From Cronobacter turicensis z3032 (GTDB lineage: Bacteria > Pseudomonadota > Gammaproteobacteria > Enterobacterales > Enterobacteriaceae), in contig FN543093.2 in the NCBI GenBank assembly GCA_000027065.2, forward strand, positions 1,678,074-1,742,073: a DNA stretch of 64,000 nucleotides, read 5' to 3'. The number at the start of each line of letters is the position of its first letter. Position 1 is the first letter of the stretch. The notes beneath the pieces were generated by a model. That model saw only the letters and a program-made list of their open reading frames with translations, did not search any database and was not told the DNA's origin. Shown in pieces: positions 45,981-57,061 of this stretch. The translations under genes and the position numbers were made by a program.

Positions 45981-48501
45981 GTCTACTGAGTATATCGACC
46001 TGCTGCCGCTTTCCGATGCTGAGAAAGCGGCGCTGCCGACATCGGACATGCAGGCCCTTCATCAGGCGCTGGACGCTGAAGGACGCGTCTGGGCTCGCGA
46101 GGATGACTCCCCGCTGGGCTCGGTGAAAACGCGTCTGGAACAGCGCTGGCCAGACTCGCTCAAGGGCGATCAGCTGATCAAAGACGATGAAGGTCGCACC
46201 CAGATCCAGGCAATGCCAAAGGCAACGCGTTCCTCTATGTTCCCGGACCCGTGGCGCACCAACCCGATTGGGCGCTTCTGGGACCGTCTGCGCGGTCGCG
46301 AAGTGCTGCCGCGCTACATGGCGGGGCTGACAAAAGAAGAGCGCGCCGCGGAGCAGAAATGGCGTACGGTCGGCACCATCCGCCGTTACATCCTGCTGTT
46401 GCTGACGTTGTCTCAGACCGTCGTCGCCACCTGGTATATGAAAACCATTCTGCCGTATCAGGGTTGGGCGCTGATCAACCCGGCGGACATGATGGGCCAG
46501 GACTGGCTGGTGTCGCTGATGCAACTGCTGCCGTATGTGCTGCAAAGCGGCATCCTTATCCTGTTCGCCATCCTGTTCTGTTGGGTGAGCGCCGGTTTCT
46601 GGACGGCGCTGATGGGCTTCTTGCAACTGCTTATCGGCAAAGATAAGTACAGTATCTCCGCCTCGACGGTGGGGGATGAGCCGATAAACCCTGAGCATCG
46701 CACCGCGCTTATCATGCCTATCTGTAACGAAGACGTGGATCGCGTCTTCGCGGGCCTGCGCGCGACCTGGGAGTCGGTGAAAGCCACCGGCCAGCAGGCG
46801 CACTTTGACGTCTATATCCTGAGCGACAGCTACAATCCGGATATCTGCGTCGCTGAGCAGAAAGCCTGGATGGAGCTGATTGCCGAAGTGCAGGGCGAGG
46901 GGCAGATTTTCTATCGCCGTCGTCGCCGCCGCGTGAAGCGTAAAAGCGGCAATATCGACGATTTCTGCCGCCGCTGGGGCAACCAGTACAGCTACATGGT
47001 GGTGCTGGACGCCGACTCCGTGATGACGGGCGACTGTCTGACCGGTCTGGTGCGTCTGATGGAAGCGAACCCGAACGCCGGGATCATCCAGTCGTCGCCG
47101 AAAGCCTCCGGCATGGACACGCTCTATGCGCGCTGTCAGCAATTCGCGACACGCGTCTATGGGCCGCTGTTTACCGCAGGCCTGCACTTCTGGCAATTGG
47201 GCGAATCGCACTACTGGGGCCACAACGCGATTATCCGCGTGAAGCCGTTTATCGAGCATTGTGCGCTGGCGCCGCTGCCGGGCGAAGGTTCCTTCGCAGG
47301 CTCTATCCTCTCCCACGACTTCGTGGAAGCGGCGCTGATGCGTCGTGCGGGCTGGGGCGTGTGGATTGCCTACGATCTGCCTGGCTCGTATGAAGAGCTG
47401 CCGCCGAACCTGCTGGATGAACTCAAGCGCGACCGCCGCTGGTGTCACGGCAACCTGATGAACTTCCGTCTGTTCCTGGTTAAAGGGATGCACCCGGTTC
47501 ACCGCGCGGTGTTCCTGACCGGCGTCATGTCTTACCTGTCAGCGCCGCTCTGGTTCTTGTTCCTGGCGCTCTCGACGGCGTTGCAGGTGGTACACGCGCT
47601 CACCGAGCCGCAATACTTCCTGCAACCGCGCCAGCTGTTCCCGGTGTGGCCGCAGTGGCGTCCTGAGCTTGCGATAGCGCTGTTCGCCTCCACCATGGTG
47701 CTGCTGTTCCTGCCGAAGCTGCTGAGCATCATTCTCATCTGGTGTAAAGGCCCGAAAGAGTACGGCGGCTTTTTCCGCGTCACGCTCTCTTTGCTGCTGG
47801 AAGTGCTGTTCTCGGTACTGCTGGCGCCGGTGCGTATGCTGTTCCACACGGTGTTCGTGGTGAGCGCGTTCCTCGGCTGGGAAGTGGTCTGGAACTCGCC
47901 GCAGCGTGACGACGACTCCACCCCGTGGAGCGAAGCGTTCCTGCGTCACGGCTCGCAGCTGCTGCTGGGCCTGGTGTGGGCGGTCGGTATGGCGTGGCTT
48001 GATCTGCGTTTCCTGTTCTGGCTGGCGCCTATCGTGTTCTCGCTGATCCTGTCGCCGTTCGTATCGGTGATTTCGAGCCGCGCGACCGTTGGCCTGCGCA
48101 CTAAACGCTGGAAGCTGTTCCTGATCCCGGAAGAGTATTCGCCGCCGCAGGTGCTGGTGGATACCGACCGTTATCTGGTGCTCAACCGCAGCCGTTCGCT
48201 GGAAGATGGCTTCATGCACGCGGTGTTCCATCCGTCGTTTAACGCGCTGGCGACCGCCATGGCGACCGCGCGTCATCGCGCAAGCCATGTGCTGGAGATC
48301 GCCCGCGATCGTCACGTCGAGCAGGCGCTGAACGATACGCCGGAGAAACTCAACCGCGACCGCCGTCTGGTGCTGCTGAGCGACCCGGTCACGATGGCGC
48401 GTATGCACTACCGCGTCTGGGCGAACCCGCAGAGATACTCCTCCTGGGTAAGTCACTACGAGACGCTGAAGCTTAACCCACAGGCGTTAAGCACGCGCTA
48501 A
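45973..48501 (+). CDS. opgH: Glucan glucosyltransferase OpgH
   Basis: This 842-residue inner-membrane glycosyltransferase 2 has a central cytoplasmic domain with [36 protein letters not shown], the [13 protein letters not shown] region and RDRRWCHGN. Eight or so membrane segments flank it. It polymerises UDP-glucose into periplasmic glucans and in E. coli moonlights as a glucose-dependent FtsZ inhibitor (N-terminal part). The ATG at 45973 overlaps opgG. Confidence 0.97.
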   Translation: MNKSTEYIDLLPLSDAEKAALPTSDMQALHQALDAEGRVWAREDDSPLGSVKTRLEQRWPDSLKGDQLIKDDEGRTQIQAMPKATRSSMFPDPWRTNPIGRFWDRLRGREVLPRYMAGLTKEERAAEQKWRTVGTIRRYILLLLTLSQTVVATWYMKTILPYQGWALINPADMMGQDWLVSLMQLLPYVLQSGILILFAILFCWVSAGFWTALMGFLQLLIGKDKYSISASTVGDEPINPEHRTALIMPICNEDVDRVFAGLRATWESVKATGQQAHFDVYILSDSYNPDICVAEQKAWMELIAEVQGEGQIFYRRRRRRVKRKSGNIDDFCRRWGNQYSYMVVLDADSVMTGDCLTGLVRLMEANPNAGIIQSSPKASGMDTLYARCQQFATRVYGPLFTAGLHFWQLGESHYWGHNAIIRVKPFIEHCALAPLPGEGSFAGSILSHDFVEAALMRRAGWGVWIAYDLPGSYEELPPNLLDELKRDRRWCHGNLMNFRLFLVKGMHPVHRAVFLTGVMSYLSAPLWFLFLALSTALQVVHALTEPQYFLQPRQLFPVWPQWRPELAIALFASTMVLLFLPKLLSIILIWCKGPKEYGGFFRVTLSLLLEVLFSVLLAPVRMLFHTVFVVSAFLGWEVVWNSPQRDDDSTPWSEAFLRHGSQLLLGLVWAVGMAWLDLRFLFWLAPIVFSLILSPFVSVISSRATVGLRTKRWKLFLIPEEYSPPQVLVDTDRYLVLNRSRSLEDGFMHAVFHPSFNALATAMATARHRASHVLEIARDRHVEQALNDTPEKLNRDRRLVLLSDPVTMARMHYRVWANPQRYSSWVSHYETLKLNPQALSTR

Positions 48502-48514
48502 GCGTGATGAAATG

Positions 48515-48546
48515 AAAATGCCGGCCACGAAGGCCGGCATTTTTTT
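48515..48546 (+). terminator. opgGH terminator
   Basis: The stem AAATGCCGGCC / GGCCGGCATTT with a five-base loop is followed by a T run. Confidence 0.92.
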
Positions 48547-48600
48547 GCCCGTCTGACGGGCTGTTATACTGGATGTATTACGTTAAACGCGAGGTCGCAC

Positions 48601-48828
48601 TTGAGAATTATCGCCGTTCTGCTTGCCGTCTGGATGCTCTGCGGATGTGGCAGCATCATCAGTCGCGCCGTGCCGGGGCAGGGGCATGGCAACCAGTACT
48701 ACCCCGGCGTGCAGTGGGACGTGCGGGACAGGCCGTGGCGTTTCATCCTGATGCTCGACCTGCCGTTTTCGCTTATCTTCGATACCTTGCTTCTGCCGGT
48801 CGATATGCATCACGGCCCGTATGAGTAA
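48601..48828 (+). CDS. yceK: DUF1375 lipoprotein YceK
   Basis: This 75-residue lipoprotein has signal MRIIAVLLAVWMLCGC and the conserved GSIISRAVPGQGHGNQYYPGVQWDVRD block, matching E. coli YceK. The start is TTG at 48601 with GAGG six bases upstream; no ATG alternative exists. The lipobox L-C-G-C has an extra cysteine where the family usually has serine. It ends four bases from the msyB stop. Confidence 0.92.
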   Translation: MRIIAVLLAVWMLCGCGSIISRAVPGQGHGNQYYPGVQWDVRDRPWRFILMLDLPFSLIFDTLLLPVDMHHGPYE

Positions 48829-48831
48829 CGC

Positions 48832-49209
48832 TTAGCGGGTGGTATCCCACTCATCCGCCGCGGTGCGCCCTTCTTCGGTATCCAGCGGCGGCTCCAGCTG
48901 GAACTCGCCCTCATCCCACTCATGCAGGGTATTTTCTTCCTGCCACTCCTGGCGCAGTTCAATTTCATCGAAATCGCCGTCAAACACGCTCTGCGCGGCG
49001 TCACCAGTCAACACGGTCAGGCAGTCGCCTTCGTCGGTTTCATCGGCGAAGAACTCCACCTGCCACATGATTTCCCCATCCTGCAGCACATACTTTTGCA
49101 TATTGAACAGCCCGACAACCGCGTCCTCTTCTTCAATCCCCGGATTTGCGGCAAGGAACTCTTCGCGTGCTGCGTCAATGGCTTCTTCAAGCGTGGCGTA
49201 CATAGTCAT
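48832..49209 (-). CDS. msyB: Acidic protein MsyB
   Basis: This very acidic 125-residue cytoplasmic protein is highly similar to E. coli MsyB (MTMYATLEEAIDAAREEF..., EWQEENTLHEWDEGEFQLEPPLDTEEG). MsyB was found as a multicopy suppressor of secY and secA defects. It is convergent with yceK. Confidence 0.96.
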   Translation of the reverse strand: MTMYATLEEAIDAAREEFLAANPGIEEEDAVVGLFNMQKYVLQDGEIMWQVEFFADETDEGDCLTVLTGDAAQSVFDGDFDEIELRQEWQEENTLHEWDEGEFQLEPPLDTEEGRTAADEWDTTR

Positions 49210-49335
49210 AGCTTACTCCCTGAACGGACATGGTTGTTTCAGGAAAGAATAGTCGAAGATTGCGGTTTGCAAGAATGAATGGAAAAAATTCGCCAGAGGC
49301 GGTGCCCGCACGCGATGCGCGGCGGGCAGTCAGGA

Positions 49336-50256
49336 TTAATAACGTGACGGTACGCCTTCGGGGCGCGTTTTAAAGCGGCGGTGCAGCCACATATACTGAT
49401 CCGGCGCCATCAGGATGCACTTCTCAATGATCTTATTCATCCAGGCGGCGGTCTCTTCGGCGCTGTCGATGGGCGGCGAGCATTCCGGCTCAAGCACAAT
49501 CAGCTCGTAACCGCTGCCATCCGCTTTGCGGCGCGGTACGAACGGCACGATACTCGCTTTAGACATCTTCTCAAGCATCCATGTGCCGGAGGTCGTGGCG
49601 GCCTTATCGACGGCGAATAACGGCACAAACACGCTGTTGCGCGGGCCGTAGTCATGGTCCGGCGCATACCAGATGATCTCGCCGCCTTTCAGCGCCTTGA
49701 TCATGCCTTTGAGATCCTTACGGTCGAGCATGGTTTTATTGGAGCGCAGGCGCCCCCAGGTTTGCAGCCAGTCGAGCAGCGGATTATCGTTCGGGCGATA
49801 AACCCCGATGCCTGGCGTATGCATCCCGAACATGCGCGCGCCCAGCTCCAGCGTCAGAAAATGCACGCCGATCAGCAAAATGCCTTTTTTTTGCGCCAGC
49901 AGCGTTTTGACCGGCTCAAGCCCGGATGCTTCCATCCAGCGCGCGATGCGCCAGTCAGGCCAGAACCAGGCCATGCCGGTCTCCATCAGCCCCATGCCGA
50001 CAGATTCAAAGTTCTTTACCACCAGCGCCTCCCGCTCGGCTTCGCTCATCTCCGGGAAGCAAAGCTCAAGATTGCGATGCGCGATGCGCGCGCGGCGTCT
50101 CATCAGCCGCAGCGCGAGGCGGCCCATCCCGCGGCCCAGCCGCCAGATAACCGGGTAGGGCAGCAGCACAACGAGATACAGCAGGCCGATGCCAAGCCAG
50201 GTCAGCCAGTAGCGGGGGTGCAGCAGTGCGCGAGAAAATTGCGGTAAATGCGTCAT
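49336..50256 (-). CDS. lpxL: Lipid A lauroyltransferase LpxL
   Basis: This 306-residue inner-membrane acyltransferase has one N-terminal membrane anchor ([22 protein letters not shown]) and the HX4E catalytic motif HFLTLE. It transfers laurate from acyl-ACP to Kdo2-lipid IVA. It corresponds in length to E. coli LpxL (HtrB). In E. coli K-12 mdtG lies between msyB and lpxL; here only 126 bases separate them. Confidence 0.96.
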   Translation of the reverse strand: MTHLPQFSRALLHPRYWLTWLGIGLLYLVVLLPYPVIWRLGRGMGRLALRLMRRRARIAHRNLELCFPEMSEAEREALVVKNFESVGMGLMETGMAWFWPDWRIARWMEASGLEPVKTLLAQKKGILLIGVHFLTLELGARMFGMHTPGIGVYRPNDNPLLDWLQTWGRLRSNKTMLDRKDLKGMIKALKGGEIIWYAPDHDYGPRNSVFVPLFAVDKAATTSGTWMLEKMSKASIVPFVPRRKADGSGYELIVLEPECSPPIDSAEETAAWMNKIIEKCILMAPDQYMWLHRRFKTRPEGVPSRY

Positions 50257-50481
50257 GAAAATTCCATTAATTGCAGGCGAAGCCCTTTCACGGCCCGTAT
50301 TGTGGCATTTTTTTGCGAACGACCAAAATTCTGTGCCTTTCGCGCCGCGCCGCCTGTCTGAAGATAAATCATCGAGAAGGAATGGAAAATGTAGCGCAAA
50401 ATGTAAGGATGTAAATTAACGGTAATTGCTATATCATGCCGGCCGTCATTTATTCCCCCACCGATAGCAGGAACGTACACC

Positions 50482-51531
50482 ATGCCAGTGTTACACAACC
50501 GCATATCGAATGAGGAACTGAGGGCGCGCATGCTGGCCGAAACCGAGCCGCGCACCACCATCTCATTCTATAAATATTTCACCATCGACGATCCGAAAGC
50601 CACGCGCGACGCGCTCTGGCAGACACTCACTGCGCTGAATGTCTTTGGCCGTATTTATCTTGCTCATGAAGGCATCAACGCGCAAATCAGCGTGCCGGAA
50701 AGTCATGTCGAGGCGTTTCGCGCCGCGCTGTACGCTTTTCATCCGGCGCTCAATGGCGTGCGTCTGAACATTGCGCTGGATGACGACGGGAAATCCTTCT
50801 GGGTGCTGCGCATGAAAGTGCGTGACCGCATTGTAGCGGACGGCATTGACGATCCGACCTTTGACGCCAGCGACGTAGGCGACTATCTCAAGGCGGCGGA
50901 AGTCAACGCCATGCTTGACGATCCCGACGCGGTATTTATCGATATGCGTAACCACTACGAATATGAAGTGGGCCATTTTGAGAACGCGCTGGAGATCCCG
51001 GCGGATACGTTTCGCGAACAGCTGCCGAAAGCCGTTGAGATGATGGAAGAGTACAGAGACAAAAAAATCGTCATGTACTGCACCGGCGGCATCCGCTGTG
51101 AAAAAGCGAGCGCATTCATGCGGCATAACGGTTTCCAGAAGGTCTGGCATATCGAGGGCGGCATCATTGAGTATGCGCGTAAAGCGCGCGAACAAGGGCT
51201 GCCGGTGCGCTTCGTCGGTAAAAACTTCGTGTTTGACGAGCGTATGGGCGAGCGCATCTCTGATGACGTGATCGCGCACTGTCACCAGTGCGGCGCGCCG
51301 TGCGACAGCCACACCAACTGTAAAAATGACGGTTGCCACCTGCTGTTTATTCAGTGCCCGGCCTGTGCGGAGAAGTTTTCCGGTTGTTGCAGCGAGGTGT
51401 GCAAGGAAGAGATGTCGCTGCCGGAAGAGGAGCAGCGTCGTCGCCGCGCGGGGCGTGAGAACGGTAATAAAATCTTTAATAAATCCCGTGGACGTCTTAA
51501 TACCACGCCTGGCATTCCGGACCCGGAATAA
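50482..51531 (+). CDS. trhO: tRNA uridine-34 hydroxylase TrhO
   Basis: This 349-residue protein has an N-terminal UPF0176 domain ([34 protein letters not shown]), a rhodanese domain with catalytic Cys in [12 protein letters not shown], and a Cys-rich C-terminal zinc-like tail ([20 protein letters not shown]). It makes 5-hydroxyuridine at wobble position 34 using O2. The former name is yceA. It is divergent from lpxL across 225 bases with no other gene. Confidence 0.96.
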   Translation: MPVLHNRISNEELRARMLAETEPRTTISFYKYFTIDDPKATRDALWQTLTALNVFGRIYLAHEGINAQISVPESHVEAFRAALYAFHPALNGVRLNIALDDDGKSFWVLRMKVRDRIVADGIDDPTFDASDVGDYLKAAEVNAMLDDPDAVFIDMRNHYEYEVGHFENALEIPADTFREQLPKAVEMMEEYRDKKIVMYCTGGIRCEKASAFMRHNGFQKVWHIEGGIIEYARKAREQGLPVRFVGKNFVFDERMGERISDDVIAHCHQCGAPCDSHTNCKNDGCHLLFIQCPACAEKFSGCCSEVCKEEMSLPEEEQRRRRAGRENGNKIFNKSRGRLNTTPGIPDPE

Positions 51532-51543
51532 CCCGCAGGTGCA

Positions 51544-51572
51544 AAAAACCGGTCAACTGACCGGTTTTTTTT
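51544..51572. terminator. Terminator between trhO and yceI
   Basis: The stem ACCGGTCA / TGACCGGT is flanked by A and T runs, serving the two convergent genes. Confidence 0.9.
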
Positions 51573-51587
51573 CGTGCCGAAGCGCGA

Positions 51588-52163
51588 TTACTTCTGCTTC
51601 ACGCCTTCAACCGAGATAATCAGATCCACGTCCTGAGACGCCGGGCCGAGATCGGTCGTGATGTTAAAGTCTTTCAGCTTGATTTTACCTTCCGCTTCAA
51701 AGCCCGCGCGCTCGCCGCCCCACGGATCTTTACCCTGGCCCAACAGTTTGGCCTCCAGCGTCACCGGTTTGGTGACCCCATTGAGGGTCAGGTCGCCGGT
51801 GATGTCCAGCTCATCGCCGTCTTTCTTCACGCTGGTGGAGGTGAAGGTAGCTTTCGGGAATTTCGCCACGTTCAGGAATTCCGCGCTGCGCAGATGTTTG
51901 TCGCGCTCGGCGTGGTTGGTGTCGACGCTGTTGGTGTTAATGGTGACGCTGACTTTGTCCGCCGCCGGATTTTTCTCATCAAACGTGAACGAGCCGTCGA
52001 AATCGCGGAACGTACCGTACAACCAGCTGTAACCCAGGTGCTGGATACGGAAGTTAACAAAGGCGTGCTGGCCTTCTTTATCGATTTTGTAATCGGCGGC
52101 AACGGCTGAGCCGGTAGTGAACAGCAGGGCACCCAGAGTGACCCCCAGCAGGCTTTTCTTCAT
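51588..52163 (-). CDS. yceI: YceI family periplasmic protein
   Basis: This 191-residue secreted protein has a signal peptide ([21 protein letters not shown]) followed by a lipocalin-like YceI domain that binds polyisoprenoids in homologues. The ATG at 52163 follows GGAGCGAAAT. Its partner yceJ lies 14 bases upstream, forming the yceJI pair induced by high pH or osmotic stress in E. coli. Confidence 0.96.
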   Translation of the reverse strand: MKKSLLGVTLGALLFTTGSAVAADYKIDKEGQHAFVNFRIQHLGYSWLYGTFRDFDGSFTFDEKNPAADKVSVTINTNSVDTNHAERDKHLRSAEFLNVAKFPKATFTSTSVKKDGDELDITGDLTLNGVTKPVTLEAKLLGQGKDPWGGERAGFEAEGKIKLKDFNITTDLGPASQDVDLIISVEGVKQK

Positions 52164-52177
52164 ATTTCGCTCCATGG

Positions 52178-52732
52178 TTAATGTGACGCTTTCCCGAGCA
52201 TCCGCTTCAGGGTGACGTTTTTGTCGACAAAATGATGTTTCAGCGCGGCGGCGGCATGCGCGACCGAGAGCAGCACGACGATCCAGGCGAGCCACAGGTG
52301 AATATCGCCCGCGAGATCCGCCTGCTCGCCTGCGCCGCTGACAAGGGCCGGTACCTCAAACAGCCCGAAGACGGAAATCGGTTTGCCTTCGGCGGTTGAG
52401 ATCAGATAGCCGCTGATAAGAATGGTGAACAGGATCAGATACAGCATGATATGCACCGCGACGGCGCTGTAATGCGTCAGCCGGGAATAGCTGGCCAGCG
52501 GCGGAGGCGGCGGCGAGATAAAACGCCAGACCACGCGCACCAGCAGGAAGACAAACAGAATGATGCCAATACTTTTGTGAATTTCCGGCGCCTGGTGATA
52601 CCAGACATCGTAGTACCCAAGCGATACCATCCACAGCCCGAGCGCAAACATGCCGTAAACGGTCAACGCCATCAGCCAGTGAAGGAGTACCGAGAAATGT
52701 CCATATCGTGTTGGTGAGTTACGCCACTGCAT
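52178..52732 (-). CDS. yceJ: Cytochrome b561 family protein YceJ
   Basis: This 184-residue inner-membrane protein has four membrane segments and histidines ([45 protein letters not shown]) placed for two b-type haems. It probably passes electrons from quinol to a partner that may include YceI. It is the first gene of yceJI. Confidence 0.95.
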   Translation of the reverse strand: MQWRNSPTRYGHFSVLLHWLMALTVYGMFALGLWMVSLGYYDVWYHQAPEIHKSIGIILFVFLLVRVVWRFISPPPPPLASYSRLTHYSAVAVHIMLYLILFTILISGYLISTAEGKPISVFGLFEVPALVSGAGEQADLAGDIHLWLAWIVVLLSVAHAAAALKHHFVDKNVTLKRMLGKASH

Positions 52733-53056
52733 GGTTATGCATCCGTCAATAAGAATGACTCAAACAGTGGCGTTTAGGGGCATGAAAAGCAAACCAAAAA
52801 AACAAAACAAATTAGTCAAATAATTTGAACAAAAGGATATATCGCATAAAAATCGCTAATTGATTCCTGATACCGCTATATCACAGGCGAATATCGATTT
52901 GCGTATTGGTTATAAAGCAAGCAGCACGAAGGGCAGGGATTGTTTAGCCGCAAAATAGTTTAGTGGTTTATCAGGTTTTGTCAGCGGGCAATCAATAATT
53001 TTGACAATAAGATGTCAAAAATTGGGGCCGGTAAGATAGTCCGGCCCGCTGCAATA
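52733..53056. other. Region between yceJ and solA
   Basis: These 324 A+T-rich bases hold the yceJI promoter near 52740-52800 and, at 53024-53047, a stem (GGGCCGG / CCGGCCC on the minus strand) followed by CAATTTTT that likely terminates solA. No gene is visible. Confidence 0.6.
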
Positions 53057-54181
53057 TCATGCAGAAGCGGCAAAGCGCGAGAGCGAGAACGGCGTCAGAT
53101 CGAATGCATACGGCTTGTCGGCGGCGAACTGCGTGGCGATTTCGCCCAGTACCGAAGCGAACTTAAAGCCGTGGCCGCTCAGCCCCGTCACCAGCAGCAC
53201 GTTTGGCGCATCCGGCAGGGTATCGATAATAAAATCCTCATCCGGCGTATTGTCGTAGGTGCAGGAGGCGCCATACAGGCAGCCGCCGATGCCCGGCAGG
53301 AAATGGCGCAGGAACGGGAATGCTTCCGAACCGTCGCTCGCCACCGCGCCAAACGGCACGCGCTCTTCCGGACGCGAAATTACCTGACCGCCGTTATGTT
53401 TGCCGATTTTCAGCTCATTATTTTCAGCCGGGAAACCATAAAACTGGTCGCCGTTCGGCATTTCGCCGGTAAAGGCCGGGAAACGGTTATTCGCGCTGTA
53501 GCGCCCGTCGGCCTGATACCAGGCAAAGATTTTACGCACCGGCGTCACCGGCAGGCCCGGCACCAGCCGCGAGACCCACGTACCGGCGCTGATAAGCGCC
53601 TTGCGGGCGCGATAGACGCCATCGGCGGTCGTCACGCTGACGCCGTCTGCGGTGGCGTCAAAAGCACTGACCGGGCAGTTGAAGAGCTGTGCGCAGCCCG
53701 CTTCTTCGGCAAGACGGATATAGGTGGCGATCGCCTTTTCGCTGAGCAGTACGCCGGAATTCGGTTCAAAGAGGCCGAGGTAGTTTTCCGGTAGTCGGAT
53801 TTCCGGCCAGCGCGTCATAACCTCGTCACCGGTCAGTTTTTCCAGCGGCAGTTGCCAGCGTGCGGCGCTGTCAGCGACATTCGCCAGAAATTCGGAATCC
53901 GCGGGGCCGACATTAATCACGCCGGTACGCTCGAAAATACGCTCGCCGCCGAGTTCTGTCAGCTCATCCCACAGCGCCTGAGCGCGCAGTACCAGCGGCA
54001 CATAACGCTCGCCTTCGCCGTAAGCGTGACGGATAAGACGTGTGTCGCCGTGGTGGCTGCCTTCCTGATGGGGCGGATGGGCGCTGTCTATCATTAATAC
54101 GTTAAGCCCGGCGCGAGTCGCGTAATAACCGGCCGCTGCGCCTGTTGATCCGCTACCGATGATAATCAGATCGTATTCCAT
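53057..54181 (-). CDS. solA: N-methyl-L-tryptophan oxidase SolA
   Basis: This 374-residue flavoprotein of the sarcosine oxidase family has the FAD-binding start [23 protein letters not shown]. The conserved [15 protein letters not shown] region near the C-terminus carries the Cys that holds covalent FAD in relatives. It oxidises N-methyltryptophan and sarcosine with O2, releasing formaldehyde and H2O2; its physiological role is unclear. Confidence 0.95.
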   Translation of the reverse strand: MEYDLIIIGSGSTGAAAGYYATRAGLNVLMIDSAHPPHQEGSHHGDTRLIRHAYGEGERYVPLVLRAQALWDELTELGGERIFERTGVINVGPADSEFLANVADSAARWQLPLEKLTGDEVMTRWPEIRLPENYLGLFEPNSGVLLSEKAIATYIRLAEEAGCAQLFNCPVSAFDATADGVSVTTADGVYRARKALISAGTWVSRLVPGLPVTPVRKIFAWYQADGRYSANNRFPAFTGEMPNGDQFYGFPAENNELKIGKHNGGQVISRPEERVPFGAVASDGSEAFPFLRHFLPGIGGCLYGASCTYDNTPDEDFIIDTLPDAPNVLLVTGLSGHGFKFASVLGEIATQFAADKPYAFDLTPFSLSRFAASA

Positions 54182-54252
54182 GAAATTACTCCGTGAAAAC
54201 CATTGGTTAGCAGAGTAATTAAGAGCAGGACAATTCTCAAGCAGGAAAAAAT

Positions 54253-54276
54253 AAAGGCACCCCGGAGGATGCCTTT
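54253..54276 (-). terminator. bssS terminator
   Basis: The stem AAAGGCA / TGCCTTT is followed by ATTTTTT on the minus strand after bssS. Confidence 0.75.
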
Positions 54277-54298
54277 GAGTTTTAAGAAAAGCACGTTA

Positions 54299-54550
54299 TC
54301 AGTGCTTGCGATAATCGCTTTCCTGGTACTCACCGGATTCAATTTTTGCAATGCCGGCTTCTAAGATAGAAATAAATTGTCTTGCTACATCGGTCGTTAG
54401 CCATAATGTCTGGCCGACTTCGGTCGCTTCGCGATCCACTTGCGGAGAGGATTGATAGTGCAACCGCAGCATCAGTGCGTCATAGCTATCGACGGTGCTG
54501 ATGTCCCATCCAACAAGGGGATGCGTCTGTATTACTTCATTTTTTTCCAT
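54299..54550 (-). CDS. bssS: Biofilm regulator BssS
   Basis: This 83-residue cytoplasmic protein is nearly identical to E. coli BssS in its core (VIQTHPLVGWDISTVDSYDALMLRLHYQ, EVGQTLWLTTDVARQFISILEAGIAKIESG). It influences biofilm formation and indole/AI-2 signalling by an unknown mechanism. Of two adjacent ATGs, the one at 54550 is better spaced from GGGGG. Confidence 0.95.
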   Translation of the reverse strand: MEKNEVIQTHPLVGWDISTVDSYDALMLRLHYQSSPQVDREATEVGQTLWLTTDVARQFISILEAGIAKIESGEYQESDYRKH

Positions 54551-54876
54551 CATAACCCCCTTTATACGTGTTTATAGACAACGACTCATGAGGTTCAATG
54601 CGGCTTTTCTTATCTCTGAAGCAAATAAAGTATATCAACCAATAAAGGAAAATGGGGCAGAAATAAATACCCTGACACACATTTTTTTCGAGATTTTGAA
54701 TTCACTGAACAATAAAACGGCAAATTATTCGCAAATTTTTGTTAAGAGAGTCGATCAATGAGATAAATGCTTAAAAGGGAAAAAACGCGCTATCGCAGAA
54801 AAAGGCAGGACAAATATAAAAAACCGGGCGGCGAAGCCCGGAAAAACTGACACCATAGAGAAGACAGTTATGAGGG
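54551..54876. other. Region between bssS and dinI
   Basis: These 326 A+T-rich bases hold the bssS promoter. A hairpin at 54817-54845 (CCGGGC / GCCCGG, with A and T runs) ends dinI. A 57-codon plus-strand frame (54588-54761) is discussed in the findings; it lacks a ribosome site and is not called. Confidence 0.6.
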
Positions 54877-55122
54877 TTAATCAGTGGTAAACCAGTCGTC
54901 AGCGCTCTCCCAGGTTTCCTGAAGAATTTCGCTGATGCGATCTTTATCTTCTTTCGCGCCACCCAGCACCGACAGTTGATTAGCGGCGGCATAGCGCACG
55001 CTGACATGATTCGGCATTTCCGGATAATGGCTTTCAATACGGCGGGATAGCTCGCAGGCCAGCGCGTCGATAGCGCCCGGCGGCAGCGGCGTGGTTTTGG
55101 CGATAGTCACTTCAATACGCAT
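54877..55122 (-). CDS. dinI: DNA damage-inducible protein DinI
   Basis: This 81-residue acidic protein (MRIEVTIAKTTPLPPGAIDALACELSRRI..., ILQETWESADDWF) matches E. coli DinI, which binds and stabilises RecA filaments and tunes the SOS response. The ribosome site is GGGGTT before the ATG at 55122. Expression is under the perfect LexA box just upstream. Confidence 0.97.
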   Translation of the reverse strand: MRIEVTIAKTTPLPPGAIDALACELSRRIESHYPEMPNHVSVRYAAANQLSVLGGAKEDKDRISEILQETWESADDWFTTD

Positions 55123-55143
55123 AACAACCCCCTGTTAATCATA

Positions 55144-55159
55144 CTGTATATATATACAG
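55144..55159. promoter_or_regulatory. LexA box of dinI
   Basis: CTGTATATATATACAG is a perfect SOS box with all-alternating TA centre. It lies 22 bases before the dinI ATG, so LexA bound here would block the promoter. Confidence 0.95.
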
Positions 55160-55207
55160 GCTTGCCGGGCGACATGCAACAGGGGGTGTGATTTTTTTAG
55201 CGTGCGC

Positions 55208-56254
55208 TTAGCGTTTTACCGTCCAGCGCACCGCTTCACCGGCGAGGAACGGCACCAGCGTATCGTCGGCGACAGTTATCGTTTCCGGCATGACGCCTTC
55301 TTCACGCGCCAGCGTCACGGTATCTTCATTCACCGGCAGGCCGTAAAAACGCGGGCCGTTAATCGAGGTAAACGCCTCAAAGTGCGCCAGCGCGTTCATC
55401 TCTTCAAACACGGTGGCGTACGCCCCCAGCGCCGAAGGCGCGTTGAAGCAGCCCGCGCAGCCGCAGCTGGCCTCTTTACGATGGCGCGCATGCGGGGCGG
55501 AGTCGGTGCCGAGAAACACGCGATCGCAGCCGCTCGCGACCAGTTCGCGCAGCGCCTGCTGGTGTACGTTACGCTTGAGGATCGGCAGGCAGTAAAGATG
55601 TGGACGAATGCCGCCTGCGAGCATGTGGTTGCGGTTAAACATCAGGTGCTGCGGCGTAATAGTGGCCCCGAGCAGCGTGTTGCCCTCGCGTACGTAGTCG
55701 GCCGCGTCTTTGGTGGTAATGTGCTCAAAGACCACTTTCAGCCCCGGCAGACGTTGTCTGAGCGGCTCCATAACCGTCTCGATAAACCGCGCTTCGCGAT
55801 CGAAAATATCGACATCGCTGTGGGTCACTTCGCCATGCACCAGCAGCGGCATGCCGAGTTTCTCCATTCGCTCCAGCACCGTCATGATGTTATCGATGCT
55901 GGTCACGCCGTGGCTGGAGTTCGTCGTGGCGTTTGCCGGGTAGAGCTTGGCGGCGGTAAAGACGCCTTGCTGAAAACCGCGCTCCAGCTCGTCCGCATCC
56001 AGTGTGTCGGTCAGGTAGCAGGTCATCAGAGGTTCAAACGTGTGGTGTTCCGGCACGGCGTCGAGAATGCGCTGGCGGTAGGCGATAGCGGCTTCCACGG
56101 TCGTGACCGGCGGCGCCAGGTTTGGCATGACGATAGCGCGCCCGTAAGTTTCGCTGGTGTAAGGCACGACGGTTTTCAGCATGTCGCCATCGCGCAGATG
56201 AACATGCCAGTCGTCAGGGCGGCGGATAGTTAAAACCTGGGGTTGTGCAGTCAT
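55208..56254 (-). CDS. pyrC: Dihydroorotase PyrC
   Basis: This 348-residue class II dihydroorotase has the metal-binding HVH in [11 protein letters not shown], the carboxylated-lysine region AAKLYPAN, further ligand His residues ([15 protein letters not shown]) and LGTDSAPH. It closes carbamoyl-aspartate to dihydroorotate in pyrimidine synthesis. The ATG at 56254 gives the E. coli length. A PurR box precedes it. Confidence 0.97.
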   Translation of the reverse strand: MTAQPQVLTIRRPDDWHVHLRDGDMLKTVVPYTSETYGRAIVMPNLAPPVTTVEAAIAYRQRILDAVPEHHTFEPLMTCYLTDTLDADELERGFQQGVFTAAKLYPANATTNSSHGVTSIDNIMTVLERMEKLGMPLLVHGEVTHSDVDIFDREARFIETVMEPLRQRLPGLKVVFEHITTKDAADYVREGNTLLGATITPQHLMFNRNHMLAGGIRPHLYCLPILKRNVHQQALRELVASGCDRVFLGTDSAPHARHRKEASCGCAGCFNAPSALGAYATVFEEMNALAHFEAFTSINGPRFYGLPVNEDTVTLAREEGVMPETITVADDTLVPFLAGEAVRWTVKR

Positions 56255-56317
56255 GGAAGGCTCCGGCTTGGGGAAACAGTCAGTAATGGCTGGTTTTATG
56301 CCGGGCACTAAGGATAA

Positions 56318-56333
56318 GCGTAAACGTTTTCCT
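56318..56333. promoter_or_regulatory. PurR box of pyrC
   Basis: GCGTAAACGTTTTCCT matches the PurR palindrome ACGCAAACGTTTGCGT at 12 of 16 positions when read on the minus strand. E. coli pyrC is a known PurR target. Confidence 0.7.
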
Positions 56334-56382
56334 TTGCATCCTTTTCCTGAAAATTCGGGGGCGTCGCGCCCCCGGTATCACA

Positions 56383-56943
56383 TTAATCAGTCAGTGGGAT
56401 CACGATTTCGCCAGGCTTCACTTCCAGCCCTTTGGCGAATTTCTTCGCCAGCGCTTCGCCCTGGGTGCGGTCTTCGCTCAGCACGTAAGCCGGGCGCTGT
56501 TCGAAGTAACTGCGCAGCGATTTGTTCAGATAGGGCATCAGGGTTTCCAGCACCGGCGCCATTTTGTCCGGCGTGATGCTGCTGTCGACGACTTCCATCT
56601 CGCGCAGATAAATAGCGCCTTTTTCTTTATCAAACGTTGGCAGGGCTTTCAGTTTCAGCTTTACCAGCGCTTTCTGGTTACCGAAAAGCGATGTCATATC
56701 GAGACTCGCATCGCCGTTGAGCGTGATTTTATTCGGCTCTTCACGGCCAATCGCGCTGTTCAGGTTGGTCAGGACGATATGCGCGTCGGCAAGACCCGGC
56801 ACGCCGATATCTTTGGCGTAGTTATTGCGCTTTTGCAGCGCCTGGTTGATGTCCTGTTCGGTGACGGTGTATTGCGTGAGCTGGTTACATCCCACCAGCA
56901 AGCCGCTGACGATAAGTGCCGCGGCGACTAACATTTTTTTCAT
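56383..56943 (-). CDS. yceB: DUF1439 lipoprotein YceB
   Basis: This 186-residue lipoprotein has lipobox LLVGC (MKKMLVAAALIVSGLLVGCNQ) and a tubular lipid-binding-like DUF1439 domain. It is most likely an outer-membrane lipoprotein of unknown function. The ATG at 56943 follows GAGGGAAGCTC; the frame to 57015 is an over-extension. Confidence 0.95.
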   Translation of the reverse strand: MKKMLVAAALIVSGLLVGCNQLTQYTVTEQDINQALQKRNNYAKDIGVPGLADAHIVLTNLNSAIGREEPNKITLNGDASLDMTSLFGNQKALVKLKLKALPTFDKEKGAIYLREMEVVDSSITPDKMAPVLETLMPYLNKSLRSYFEQRPAYVLSEDRTQGEALAKKFAKGLEVKPGEIVIPLTD

Positions 56944-57061
56944 GAGCTTCCCTCGTTCTGGTGCTGTCGGGCGATCCTGACACAAAGCAGGATGCCCCGC
57001 CAGTGGAAGCGGCAAAAGCGGATTCGGCTTAAAACGCCGGTGGAGGCCACCGGCGGGATCG

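Noticed and set aside
45880..47502. 540-codon minus-strand frame within opgH
   Set aside because: It is a shadow of the conserved glycosyltransferase; codon pattern follows opgH third positions.
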